Shown piece after piece: positions 11,770-24,022 of a stretch of 64,000 nt of DNA. The position numbers and the translations under genes were made by a program. Under the pieces are notes generated by a model. The model did not search any database, was not told the origin of the DNA, and saw only the letters and a program-made list of their open reading frames with translations. The stretch covers positions 1 to 64,000 of the forward strand of contig WNNJ02001883.1 of NCBI GenBank assembly GCA_012934845.2, read 5' to 3'. Positions within the stretch are counted from its first letter, which is position 1, and each line of letters opens with the position of its first letter. The DNA is from Pomphorhynchus laevis. Lineage: Eukaryota; Acanthocephala; Palaeacanthocephala; Echinorhynchida; Pomphorhynchidae.

Positions 11770-14700
11770 ATTCATTCAAATGATAGGGATTGCCTCTTAT
11801 GGAGCAACTACCCCTTATTGCTTGAAAATCTCCCTGTACCAAGGCGAATCCAATCTTTCTCAATTGGCAAATAACATCAGCGTACTTACGGCCGGTTCTG
11901 ACATTTTGCATTTTGGCAATATTTTTCAAAATTCTATCGGCTTCTTAAATCATACTACCGGAAACCGAAAAACTGCGGGTAAACAAATTCCCCTTTCTAC
12001 TGCGGTTATTCTTTCTCCGTATTTGGTGCGCTTTCAGGATTCATGGTATTGAAATGCTGCTTTGGCAGATTTTGAACACGATGGAGCAAGATGATTAAAT
12101 ACCACGACGTCGATAAACGTCCGCTCAAACCGTGATTGAAAATGCAGGCAACATCGGCACGCGCATCATTCTCTCTGCAAGTATTTTCATTCTCAAACTC
12201 AACAGTATTATTTAATGGTTTCAATCGTGGTTCTGTTTCCACAGCATGACAAACCTTTGTGAGCTTGTATGAGATAATGTCTCTGATTGCATTATGCCTG
12301 ATGATTGTTGAAGCACCATTCTTACAGGATAACATGTGTGATAAAGTTCCACATTGTCCGCAAAAGCATTTGCCATTTGGTACATCTGGTGGGTCTAATT
12401 GTATCGTAGAGAAACATCATCTCTGAACTCATCACCTGTAAGGTGAAACTTATCCACTGAAAGTGGAATTGAACTAAGCCAAACGGGTGGTCTGTGTTCA
12501 CTTGCAAACTTAATTGCGTTTACAGTACCACTTAGAACTTTTTCTGGTATGTATTCCATTCGCTCTTTATTCAGGCGATCTTGATAACTTCGAATCCTTC
12601 TCAATAATTCCTTTTGTGTTGTACGCAGAATATCACCGGTTACGTCTGTAAGATAACATTCACGTAATATGCTGGACCATTCGAACTGATGTTCAGTATG
12701 CTCGAGTCGCTCAATTCCTAACCCACCATATCTGATAGGCAAAGAAAGTAAGTCAAGCATACAAGAGGGAACATCTCTCCGTAACAAAGTTGGAACAAAG
12801 CGATCACCAATTGATCCACGTAGTGATTCTAATGATGAACAACGGCATGGTGTTGTTCGCGAAAAATGAAACCACTTCCACTGTGTAGACTTCGTCAGGC
12901 AACAAAACGCTACATGAGGATCTATGCTAGCTACATCAGTCAGTCGATCAATTAACGTGATCCACTTACTCACTTTATCAGACGTTATTAAATCCATGTA
13001 TTCTTCATTGCTGATTGGCGCACCTAATATTTGCGATCCATCTAAGACAATCTGAATTTGATCCTTTTATAGGAAGTAGGGTATCAGGCATAGAATGCAG
13101 CAGCAATTTTGTTTTCGATGTATTCATATTTTGATTATATATTTGTATTCATATTTTGATTATAATATCCATATTTTGTGATTATTTAATTAATATTTTG
13201 TGATATTTAATTATTAAATTTTGATTTAGCATTATTATGTTTTGTTTATTTTATAATTATATTAAATACGTAGACTCAGTTAGCTGATTTGATTGGTCCC
13301 TCATCCCACATAATAGTCCAAACCTTGTCCAAATCATTAGGATTACCCACAAAGTTCGCGCCATCTGCATACCATCTTTGCGTAACGCTAGGACACAAAT
13401 TTGCAAATCGATTAATTATGGGAACAGACGCGACTGCAAAGACTGCCATTGTCAACGGGCTCACCCAGTGTCACTCCCTCCCTTGACCACAACGATGTAA
13501 TTCCGGTAACCATTTCAGCTTCCAAAGAGCATATATTCGATAATGTTTGTGCAAGACCTGGGCAAATATGTTTCACATTTTTTAAAGAACCTTTCGGTTA
13601 ATCATATTAAAGGCATTTTTGACATCGACTGCTAATAGACCGTATTGTTCATTATTATTGAAGCTACCTCTTTAAGAATGAATCGCAAACTCCAAGCCAC
13701 TTCTCTGTGCCGCACATAATTAAGTCTTACCCGATACATCTTGTAAGTCGTCTCGCACTACTTCCAAAATTGTCTTATATATAATTCTCCTCGCCACTTC
13801 GGAAATCCCGATTGAACGGATGTCATTTCCCTTCTTTGGTATCGTGAGCATGTTTTTCCAAAAGCAAGAGTCCAAACTCGAAAGCCCTGCACCACCACTC
13901 GTTTTTCTCGCGGCACGTATGATTGAATCTGCATCGATCATGATAAATATTGAAAATGATGATCCTTTGCATTTTTGATTTTATTATTCAAACAGGCATC
14001 TTCGCTTAATGCACCCGGACTTGGATTAGGCTTCTGAAGCAATTCTCCAACTGATTTTCCTTGGACAATGGTCTTTGGTGAAATAAAACTGTTGTTTACT
14101 CCATCGTCAAGAACTGCCGCTGCGGCGGTAATTTTACCATCCGTAATTAACTTTTTCTTCCAATCAATTTTCCGGTTCCGTCGGACATCAAGTGTTCTGA
14201 ATTGTTGCAGAGTACAAGCCTTGAAAAATACTTCACATATTTTCCCCAACTTACACAGTGACAAACATACTTCTAATGTTTTGCGCATTAATGATGTCTT
14301 TCGGGTTAGGATTCTTTGCCAAACTGACCTTGAAAAAATCGTTGCTTTTTTTAGAGCTAAGGTTCCGAAGTACCTTCCTTTTTAGTATCGTGGTAAGATT
14401 CAGCTAGCATATCAATAACCGTATTACTGGCACCACAATTGGGCAAAGACAGAATCTGGTTTCCAATGAATCACAGTATTATACATTTCATGGATCGATG
14501 GTTCAATCGTCAAATTATTACTTAACTGGTCTTGTGTTGAAGAGATTGTTGGAATTGCTGATCCTAATTCACGTGCGTCCAAAATATTATTTTAACAATT
14601 GACGGCAACTCACTTAACACACGCTTGATGGCTCCTAGCGCATCGACAACCTTTGCACTTTGCATTCGGTCCATTACACGAACAGCATTTTACCTCAGTA
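11770..14700 (-). mobile_element. K1: decayed RT element with Cys-rich head and nuclease-like tail
   Basis: On the minus strand, in order: a cysteine cluster (CCSCNGPNAKCKGCRCAR, about 14690-14630); an N-terminal region; an RT start with RKTSGGAGLSSLD and DIRSIGISEVARRIIYKTI (13941-13720); a late RT region LLSLPIRYGGLGIERLEHTE followed by a helical stretch ending WLSSIPLSVDKFHLTGDEF (12997-12395); then RHNAIRDIISYKLTKVCHAV, the TEPRLKPLNNTVEF region and DARADVACI (12335-12006), and weaker similarity to 11770. This order matches a family of long RT ORFs I know from cnidarian and mollusc genomes. The element is broken in many places and an AT-rich segment interrupts it at 13110-13270. Confidence 0.75.
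13110..13290 (+). repeat. AT-rich dispersed repeat R, copy 1
   Basis: The stretch from TTAATTATTAAATTTTG to the phrase TACGTAGACTCAGTTAGCTG is found as its reverse complement at 52290-52400. It interrupts K1. A weak third copy of the end phrase (ACGTTGACCCAGTTAGCTG) lies at about 61056. Confidence 0.7.
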
Positions 14701-15190
14701 GAGGGCTTGTCCTTCGGCATACCAGTTCTTGTTATAGTCTTGTGTTGTGTAGCGAGCCGAATACTTGTAAATTGTATGTATATTATATTGTAAGTAGTTA
14801 TGTATGTATATTATATTGTAAGAATTTATAATAACCAAGAGTTTTGTTAATATGACCCCGTATTTTTTGACCCCATAAAGTTTGCAATGCACACGCCTTC
14901 ACCATTCGGCCACGTGGGGTCAATTGCTGAAGATGATGCAAGCTAGGCATCGAAATATTCGGCTAAATCAATTTTGTGATGGTCTTTGCCAGCTTTCTTC
15001 AAATTTAAAATGATTTTATTGTTTTTCTTCTCGATGGATACACGTCGTAATCAAAAAATTACACCTTCAAACGCATCACAAAACAAAACTAACTTGACAG
15101 CTAAAGTTTTAAGATGTTTCCTTCGTTGCAAACATATGCTGAACATAACCTATTAGTCTAAAAGTCAATATGGGACTCATCATTGTTAAT
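14701..15190. other. Non-coding stretch with a PLE end motif
   Basis: GTATGTATATTATATTGTAAG is repeated twice at about 14776-14821. At 14905-15010 the plus strand has CTGAAGATGATGC, a loop, GCATCGAAATATTCGGC, matching the copy at 2080-2246. The remainder shows nothing I recognise. Confidence 0.55.
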
Positions 15191-15191
15191 T

Positions 15192-15510
15192 AAGGCCTAT
15201 TGTACTTTATTATTACTACAGGTCATAGCCATAAGGCTGTTTTGACCTCTCACAAAAGAAAAACAAATTAATACAAGAAAAAAATCAAAAAAAATTATTC
15301 AGTATATATATCAGAACCATGGGGACTGCATCAACCACCATTCGTTCTCATTTCGAATCCAGTTCTTTATATTGGATTTAAATTCATTGATTGTATGCAC
15401 CGCAACGACATCAACTGGAAGACGAATCCAAACATTCACCGCTCGATGAGACAGTCGAAAATGACGAGTGTATTTTCCATGCTCATGTACTACTAGTACT
15501 TTCATGTTCT
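15192..15510 (-). mobile_element. Family D LINE 3' fragment, copy D2
   Basis: The minus strand reads KVLVVHEHGKYTRHFRLSHR and NEFKSNIKNWIRNENEWW, the family D C-terminus, then the AGCCTTATGGCT stem-loop at about 15229-15240 and a short ATT tail. Heavily 5'-truncated. Confidence 0.85.
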
Positions 15511-15724
15511 ACTTATAATAAAAGTAACACAATATATCTACTTAACCGCTATCTATAAATCTGTCTTGTGCTTATAGAACACGAACAATTGTTATGTGTA
15601 ATTTTTATAGAATACGAATAAATATATATAATTATATATTATTATTAGTATACTACATCCGATGAGCGGTGGCTCGTTTGGCTGGATCTCAATGTAAAAA
15701 AGTACAATGTCAGTAAAACAAAAA

Positions 15725-16277
15725 AATGCAAATCAGGTTCGACTTCCTATGAGAGCGATACACTGTTCAGCGCACGCCGAAATTCTCGGATGTTCCGGCA
15801 TTCAATTGCAGGTGACGGGGGTATGTTACAACTGTTTATTACTCGATCTCTGATATCCTGATAGTGTCGATGGACTTTTCTACGATGTTTGAGCGTTAGT
15901 CGATGTCCACGTAATTTCTCGGAGTTGCGTAGGCAAAACATGAAGTTGAGGGGATGAGTGGGCGATAAAATTGCCCTCCATACCAGCATAAGATCAGCTT
16001 TTACCAAACTTTCCCAAACCGTTGAAACACCTAGGATTTCTAACTTCTGGTCAAACGGCAGGTCTTTGACAGTGTGAACAAGACGGGTAGCCGACGGAGA
16101 ATTGATTCGTAAGCCACAATGTTCTTGCACAGATGTGGATACGCTGCGGGAGATGCGTATAGCATTCGAGATTCGATGAGGGCCTTGTATATTATTCTGA
16201 AGCTACATGCCTCTAGTGATCCAAAAGATCGCTTAATGATGCCAATAGTACGACGGCAATTGGCCGAAACTTTATTT
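15725..16277 (-). mobile_element. Family I CR1-type LINE fragment, cut by A4
   Basis: Two overlapping minus-strand frames (16303-16040 and 16130-15747) give VNKVSANCRRTIGIIKRSFG, LIESRMLYASPAAYPHLCKN, SILRRL and SEKLRGHRLTLKHRRKV, the region after the RT catalytic core in CR1-like ORF2 proteins. The frame shifts once near 16090. A4 adjoins at 16278; I did not find the other half of this copy beyond A4. Confidence 0.7.
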
Positions 16278-19003
16278 ACGTGAGACTTTAATATATAATA
16301 CAAATTTATTTAATGTGGCAAATGCGTACAAGCTGTACGCTTACAAGTCCACAAACAAAAATGAAAAAGTCAAGCGGATAAATTGTTAAAATGGGACCGG
16401 ATTTGTCGTTTGAAGCACTGCAGGGAAGTTGATTGGCGTATATGAATGGGCAGATGATTCCACGATAGAGAAGCAGCCACCAGGAAGGAGCGGAGTCCAA
16501 AGGAGGTAGAGTAGTTTGGGACATGTAAAAGAAGGGAATTACATGAACGCAAGGAACAGTAAACAGGACGAGAATTATCAAGAAAAGGAAGGTTGAGAAA
16601 TGAAGGGGTATGAAAAGTTACAAGGCGGAAAGCAACGATAAGAAGACGAATTTGAACACGACAATAAATTGTAGGCAAATCGAGAGAAGCAAGATGGTAG
16701 GATGTATGATCAAAACGACGAAGACGGAGGAGAATTCGGACAGCTGCGTTGACGATGCGTTGTAGGGGAAGAAGAGTGGATTTAGGTGGGTAAATCCACA
16801 TAATTCTGGATTTATCAGGATTCAGAGAAAGGCGAGGGGAAGAAAGATGATTGGAAATTGAGACAAGACAGTCCGAAGCGGAAACCCTAAGATCGTGAAT
16901 ACGATAAACAGGTGCATGAACATAGATGAGAATGTCATCAGCATATTGCATAACATGGAAGTTAAATTTATGAGAAATCGAAGACAAATCACCAAGAAGA
17001 AGAGAGAAAAGTATAGGGCCTAATACGGAGCCTTGCGGAACACCGGACGGAATGGACGAAGGATGGGAGAGAGAAGAGTTAGAATATACGCGAAATGTAC
17101 GGTTCGATAGATATGAAGAAAACCATGATACAGTGGGTAAAGAGAAGCCATAATCATGACGAAGGCGATGGAGAAGAATCGAGTGATCGACGATGTCAAA
17201 AGCAGACGATAGATCAAGAGAAACTATGACACTACATAATTTATGATCGCGCGATATGAGTAAGTCGTTATAAACTTTAAGACATGCAATTTCGGTAGAG
17301 TAATTAGAGCGAAAAGCGGCTTGGAAGGGAGGAAATAAGTTAGAGGAATAGAGATATGTATTAACTTGCTTAAGAACGAGACGCTCAAGGAGTTTAGAGA
17401 GGGTTGGGAGAAGTGAAATAGGACGGTACGAAGATGGTAGTGAGGAGTCGAGATATTGCTTTTTGATGAGAGGACGAACAGTGACGCATTTCCAGATGGA
17501 AGGAAATGTACGGCTACGGATGGACGAGTTGAACAATGTGGTTAGGAAGGGTAAGATAAAGGAGCAGATATTTTTAAGCAAGTGAGTGGGAATGGATCAT
17601 AAGGAGAGGTTTTATTAGGTAATGACAGCAGAACCGAAGAAACTTTATCAGACGAAACGGGAAGAAGGTGGAATAGTTCTGGGAGGGAAGTATTCAAAGA
17701 GAAGAGTGGGTACAAGGGGGCTATGGGTAGTAGGGAAAGTAAATTAGATAGTTTAGTTTGTAGATAAGAAGAAAATTCATTAGGATTTATATTACAAGAA
17801 GTAGATGATCGTGAAAGAATTGAGTTTAAGATTTTCCAATGAGATTTCGAGTTGGAAGATGACTCGAGTTGATTTCGCCAAAAGAGAGTACGTTTAGTAC
17901 GTATAAGAATGAGATGTGAACGGCGTTGAGAAAAGTAGGAATCACGAAGATTTGGAGGGAGTGAGTCGGGTGAACGTTTAAGAAAGCGTTTATACATACG
18001 AAAAGTGTGACGGAGTCGACGTTTAGAAAGACTACAGTCAGAATCGAACCAGGGAGCATGGCGCAAGCGCTGGGAACGTTGAAGTCGACTAGGCAGAAGG
18101 TTATTGAGGATCGACGTAAGTTCAGAATCAAACAGAATGCAGAGATCATCGGGAGAGAGATAGTTAAGAGGAAGTGAAAAGAGTGAAGAATTGAGTAAGG
18201 CTGTGCAGAGAACAGGGATATCGAGAAGCTTCCAGGGTCGACTTGGTGTAGATAAAGGTAAAGGCAGAGAAGGAGGATGGGGACGAGTAAGAGTAAGAGT
18301 GACAAGGAAATGATCGGACAAACCATGATCAGTAATTGACAAGGAGGTATATTCATTGAAGCAGTTAGGAACTGCAATGATGTCGAGAGCACCGCCGAGA
18401 ATATGAGTTGGGCTTGTTGAAAGTAATTTATAGTTAAAATCAGAAAAAAGATTAGTTAAAGTGATAGAGTCAGAGTCAGACGGGCGATCAAGACGAATGT
18501 TTAAGTCACCGAGAACAAAAGAAGGAGTATAAGACAATGAACAGTGAGACATTAGATCTGCAAGGTCGTTAAAGAAGATACTTGATGGGGCAACTGAACC
18601 TGGATGGTATACAATCACAAATTTCAGAGGGAAAGGCGTTGATAATCTGCATACGAGTAATTCGAACGATGTGTAACGGATGTTAACGTTGATTTTACGT
18701 AAAGACATTGGGTGACGAGCAATGGCAACAATGCCGCCATGGTTAGACGCAGTAGATGTATGAGATGTAATTTGACGAGCTGATTCAACTAGGGAACACC
18801 CAGAGCGACATAGTCGACGAATAGCAAGATCGTCGGAGTCAGAGTGCCAGGATTCGGTAATGCAGAGAATATCGATAGATAATTGATCGAAGATATCGAG
18901 AAGCATATCAGCTTTATGAAGAATGGAGCGAGTATTGAATAGACTAAGACGAAAAGTATGCTTAGGAGCGAGATCGACTAGCGAAGAAGACAAATTAACT
19001 TTA
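16278..19003 (-). mobile_element. Family A LINE copy A4
   Basis: Minus-strand copy with the GCGTAC/GTACGC version of the 3' stem-loop, as in A5. ORF2 runs from 18993 (SSSLVDLAPKHTFRLSLFN) through the endonuclease (TESWHSDSDD, YHPGSVAPS, LGDLNIRLDRP) and RT (403 codons, 17581-16370, with MQYADDILIYV). Compared with A5 there is an internal deletion of about 265 bases near 16795 and a frame break near 17560. The 5' end is lost at about 19003, near the ORF2 start. Confidence 0.9.
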
Positions 19004-19139
19004 TATCATTGTTTAGACAGTATCAGATGAATTGACATTTATGTAATTAGGATCGGTATGTGACATCCGGCAATTATATAGATCACAGGCTCTTCCAACT
19101 ATATAATTTAGCAATTAGAAACTTCAATCATAGAAGCCG

Positions 19140-19760
19140 AGTAGAATTATTATTGAGTACAAGACAGACGCAAATGGATGTTCAGTCTGTTCACTATTGA
19201 TATTAAAAAATGAAAATAAAAAAATGAAGTGTAGAATGTAATCAGCCGAATGGGTAGTTCAACACTGATTGTTGGTTCGAACTGTTATGAATCCACTTCC
19301 TCACTTGAAGTTTGAAATGTGAATAGCTGATGGCACAAGCAATTTCTTCAGGTAGTAAATTCCAAATATTAATTACACGATGGGAGTGTATCATTATTAG
19401 CAGATTTTTTATCAGCGGGGAATTTAAAGGGGGTTAAGTGATGTACACAACAATTTGTAGCTCTAACCTTCACAACATTTCTAGGATATCCTTCAAATGA
19501 TTCGACAACTGCCAATATTAGCAAGAGATCAAGATAGTATTATTTGTCTCATTGAACACAAACCTAACAAGGATTACTTGTCCTCATACGAATACAAATT
19601 ATAAAAGAAAATTAAAGACCCGCGACGAAACACTGATTCAAGATAGGTAATTTCCTTTTTAGTACATGGAAAAACAGCTTGAATTCATCCACACTCAGGA
19701 TGTGGACGAACCAAAGAACAATAAAGGAGTTTGAAGACAGATTGCTGAATACAGTTTAAA
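19140..19760 (-). mobile_element. Family H LINE 3' fragment
   Basis: The minus strand encodes the tail of a CR1-type ORF2 (INIWNLLPEEIACAISYSHF, then QVRKWIHNS and SVLNYPFG). The same fragment recurs at 26405-26730. An ATT tail starts it at 19145. Upstream to 19985 I recognise only weak LINE-like sequence. Confidence 0.7.
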
Positions 19761-19984
19761 TAACATTATTGTTAAAGATGTATCGATTTTATTCATGTTG
19801 TACTTATGTTGGTACGTTCTCTTTATTAAGCCTTGTTAGTTTGTCCATCATAATTGTATTCTCACAATCTGCACGCGGAATGGTATATATAACGCATTGT
19901 GATGTTGTTATGGTGGTCTTTTGAATATGCTACTAAGTCTACCATCAGTTTTATAGTACACTTTTATTCTGTTCTTGAATTTTG

Positions 19985-21012
19985 AAGTTATTTATTATTA
20001 TTTCAATGCATACCAAAGCCAAAAGGCTATTCAGGCAGAGTCCAAAAAAATAAAACAAAAGCAAATGGTCAGTCAACGTAGCTAATTAGGGTATTCCAGT
20101 GGTAGTGTTGAATGGCGGCATTGTTCATGTATCCATTTGTAGCATCGTGATCTAAACGTTTTCAAACTGGGGCTGCAACAACTTCCTCATGCAACGAATT
20201 CCACATGTTAATTCCTCTTCTTGAGAGTCTATACACTTTTGGTAATCTGCCAAATCTAAATTTATACAAGACTCTGCTATGTCCCCGCAACTGATCTACC
20301 CGCCTAGTGATTACATCGGTGGGATAACCTACCACATCATTCGACATATGCCATAGACATAGCATTTCCAAGGATATGAACCTCTCACGTACCGACAACA
20401 TCCCAATACGACTTAGACGTACATAATAGTCAATACCACTTAAGCCAATACAGAGCCTCGATCCGCGCCTAAGAATAGACTCCAGGTCTAATAGTTCTTG
20501 CTTAGTGACATGGAAACAAGCCTGAATGCAGTACTCCAAGTGTGGCCTGACGATGGAGATGAATAACCTCTTGAACATGTGACAGCTTAACCTGAGGAAT
20601 GCATTTTTAATACAATATAACGCCCTAGTAGCTTTACCTAGAAAGAAGTCGGTGTTCAACTTTATTTTCAAGGATCTTTGGACAATAATCCCTAAATCCT
20701 TATGATGAGACACTTCCTTTAAGACCATATCTCCAATAAAGTACCTTAGAGTTTCAATAGGGCGACCTAGTTGCATGAGGACACATTTATCAACATTCAA
20801 CCGTAGTCCGGTAGAATCGCACCACTTGATCAGGGAGTTTAGATCATTTTGTAACGATACTCGATCAGCAAGACTTCTAATGATCGACCAAATCTTTAGA
20901 TCGTCTGCAAACGCTAGATGAGAGCATGATAAGCGGAGTAGCAGATCATTAATGAAGATTATAAAGAGCAGTGGGCCAAGGACTGATCCCTGCGGTACGC
21001 CAGAATTAATAT
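19985..21012 (-). mobile_element. Family F LINE, 3' part (split by A5)
   Basis: A minus-strand ORF2 remnant: SGVPQGSVLGPLLFIIFIND and LAFADDLKIW (about 21005-20880), then 212 open codons (20800-20162) with NVDKCVLMQLGRP, HHKDLGIIVQRSLK, RPHLEYCIQACF, LRGHSRVLYKFR and RRGINMWNSLHEEVVA. The 3' UTR has the stem-loop AGCCTTTTGGCT. It continues beyond A5 at 25905. Confidence 0.85.
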
Positions 21013-21110
21013 TTACCGAATAATAATAAATAATAATAATACAAATTTATTTAATGTGGCAAATGCGTACAAGCTGTACGCTTACAAGTCCACAAACAAA
21101 AATGAGAAAG

Positions 21111-24022
21111 TCAAGCAGTTAAATTGTTCAGATGGGATCGGATTTGTCGTTTGAAGCACTGCAGGGAAGTTGATTGGCGTATATGAATGGGCAGATGATT
21201 CCACGATAGAGGAGCAGCCACCAGGAAGGAGCGGAGTCCAAAGGAGGTAGAGTAGTTTGGGACATGTAAAAGAAGGGAATTACAGGAACGCAAGGAACAG
21301 TAAACAGGACGGGAATTATCAAGAAAAGGAAGGTTGAGAAATGAAGGGGTATGAAAAGTTACAAGGCGGAAAGCAACGATAAGAAGACGAATTTGAACAC
21401 GACAATAAATTGTAGGCAAATCGAGAGAAGCAAGATGGTAGGATGTGTGATCAAAACGACGAAGACGGAGGAGAATTCGGACAGCTGCGTTGACGATGCG
21501 TTGTAGGGGAAGAAGAGTGGATTTAGGTGAGTTGGAAAATAGACTAAGACAATAATCGAGTCTAGAAAAAAGGAGAGATGATATGAGAGTCATACAAGAA
21601 GGGAAATCGATCAATCTACGAACTTGACGGAGATTGCGGAGTATCAAGGTAGATGAGCGTACTTTATCTCTAACGAAAGGTTTAAGTGAAAGTCGGTTGT
21701 CCAAATGGAAAGCCTAGGAAAACGAGATTATCAACGATAGGAAAGAATTGTAGAATTTAATGATACGGAAGGAGGTTCTACGCCGAAGCTTCGAGGTAGG
21801 ATCCACATAATTTTAGATTTATCAGGATTCAGAGAAAGGCGAAGGGAAGAAAGATGATTGGAAATTGAGACAAGACAGCTGGAAACAGAAACACTAAGAT
21901 CATGAATACGATAAACAGGTGCGTGAGCATAGATGAGAATGTCATCAGCATATTGCATAACATGGAAGTTAAATTTATGAGAAATCGAAGACAAATCACC
22001 AAGAAGAAGAGAGAAAAGCATAGGGCCTAATACGGAGCCTTGTGGAACACCGGACGGAATGGACGAAGGATGGGAGAGAGAAGAGTTAGAATAGACGCGA
22101 AATGTACGGTTTGATAGATATGAAGAAAACCATGATACAGTGGGTAAAGAGAAGCCATAATCATGACGAAGGCGATGGAGAAGAATCGAGTGATCGACGA
22201 TGTCAAAAGCAGACGATAGATCAAGAGAAACTATGACACTACATAATTTATGATCGCGCGATATGAGTAAGTCGTTATAAACTTTAAGACAGGCAATTTC
22301 GGTAGAGTAATTAGAGCGAAAAGCGGCTTGGAAGGGAGGAAATAAGTTAGAGGAAAAGAGATATGTATTAACTTGCTTGAGAACGAGACGCTCAAGGAGT
22401 TTAGAGAGGGTTGGGAGAAGTGAGATTGGACGGTACGAAGATGGTAGTGAGGAGTCGAGAGATTGCTTTTTGATGAGAGGACGAACAGTGGCGCATTTCC
22501 AGATGGAAGGAAATGTACGGCTACGGATGGACGAGTTGAACAATGTGGTTAGGAAGGGTAAGATAGAGGAGCAGATATTTTTAAGCAAGTGAGTGGGAAT
22601 TGGGTCAGAAGGAGAGGTTTTATTAGGTAATGACAGCAGAACCGAAGAAACTTCATCAGACGAAACGGGAAGAAGGTGGAATAGTTCTGGGAGGGAAGTA
22701 TTTAAAGAGAAGAGTGGGTACAAGGGGGCTATGGGTAGTAGGGAAAGTAAATTAGATAGCTTAGTTTGTAGATAAGAAGAAAATTCATCAGGATTTATAT
22801 TACAAGGGGTAGATGATCGTGAAAGAATTGAGTTTAAGATTTTCCAATGAGATTTAGAGTTGGAAGATGACTCGAGTTGATTTCGCCAAAAGAGAGTACG
22901 TTTAGTACGTATAAGAATGAGATGTGAACGGCGTTGAGAAAAGTAGGAATCACGAAGATTTGGAGGGAGTGAGTTGGGTGAACGTTTAAGAAAGCGTTTA
23001 TACATACGAAAAGAGTGACGGAGTCGACGCTTAGAAAGACTACAGTCAGAATCGAACCAGGGAGCATGGCGCAAGCGCTGGGAACGTCGAAGTCGACTAG
23101 GTAGAAGGTTATTGAGGATCGACGTAAGTTCAGAATCAAACAGAATGCAGAGATCATCGGGAGAGAGATAGTTAAGAGGAAGTGAAAAGAGTGAAGAATT
23201 GAGTAAGGCTGTGCAGAGAATAGGGATATCGAGAAGCTTCCAGGGTCGACTTGGTGTAGATAATGGTAAAGGCGGAGAAGGAGGATGGGGACGAGTAAGA
23301 GTAAGAGTGACAAGGAAATGATCGGACAAACCAGGATCAGTAATTGACAAGGAGGTATAGTCATTGAAGCAGTTAGGAACAGCAATGATGTCGAGAGCAC
23401 CGCCGAGAATATGAGTTGGGCTTGTTGAAAGTAATTTATAGTTAAAATCAGAAAAAAGATTAGTTAAAGTGATAGAGTCAGAGTCAGACGGGCGATCAAG
23501 ACGAATGTTAAAGTCACCGAGAACAAAAGAAGGAGTATAAGACAATGAACAGTGAGACATTAGATCTGCAAGGTCGTTAAAGAAGATACGTGATGGGGCA
23601 ACTGAACCTGGACGGTATACAATCACAAGTTCCAGAGGGAAAGGCGTTGATAATCTGCATATGAGTAATTCGAACGAGGTGTAACGGATGTTAACGTTGA
23701 TTTTACGTAAAGACATTGGGTGACGAGCAATGGCAACAATACCGCCATGGTTAGACGCAGTAGATGTATGAGATGTAATTTGACGAGCTGATTCAACTAG
23801 AGAACAACCAGAGCGACATAGACGACGAATAGCAAGATCGTTGGAGTCAGTGTGCCAGGATTCGGTAATGCAGAGAATATCGATAGATAATTGATCGAAG
23901 ATATCGAGAAGCATATCAGCTTTATGAAGAATGGAGCGAGTATTGAATAGACTAAGACGAAAAGTATGCTTAGGAGCGAGATCGACTAGCGAAGAAGACA
24001 AGGGGGAGAGATGGGACGCCAT
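21111..24022 (-). CDS. A5 ORF2: APE endonuclease-reverse transcriptase (two small frame errors)
   Basis: Endonuclease (residues about 20-230): LFNTRS, ITESWH, YRPGSVAPS, GDFNIRLDRP and LSDHF are the metal-binding and catalytic motifs of the APE family that nicks target DNA. RT (about 440-770): YRPISLLPTLSKLLERL, VSLDLSSAFDIVDHSILL, SGVPQGSVLGPMLFSLLLGD and MQYADDILIY; the two aspartates of YADD are kept. The first 763 codons are open (24022-21731) and the rest (21704-21111, 197 codons) is in another frame, because A5 has one extra A near 21712 and another near 21744 relative to A3. Without them it would be about 969 residues. The start overlaps the end of ORF1. Confidence 0.92.

Noticed and set aside
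11717-12052. 111-codon plus-strand frame
   Set aside because: The minus strand carries the decayed end of K1 here (KRTKYGERITAVERG and following), which explains the sequence.
21700-21750. Programmed frameshift in A5 ORF2
   Set aside because: Two separate single-base insertions relative to A3 explain it, and the related copies have neither, so it is ordinary damage.
22377-22775. Open frames on the plus strand (71 and 60 codons)
   Set aside because: They are antisense shadows of the A5 ORF2; the same shadows recur at other family A copies.
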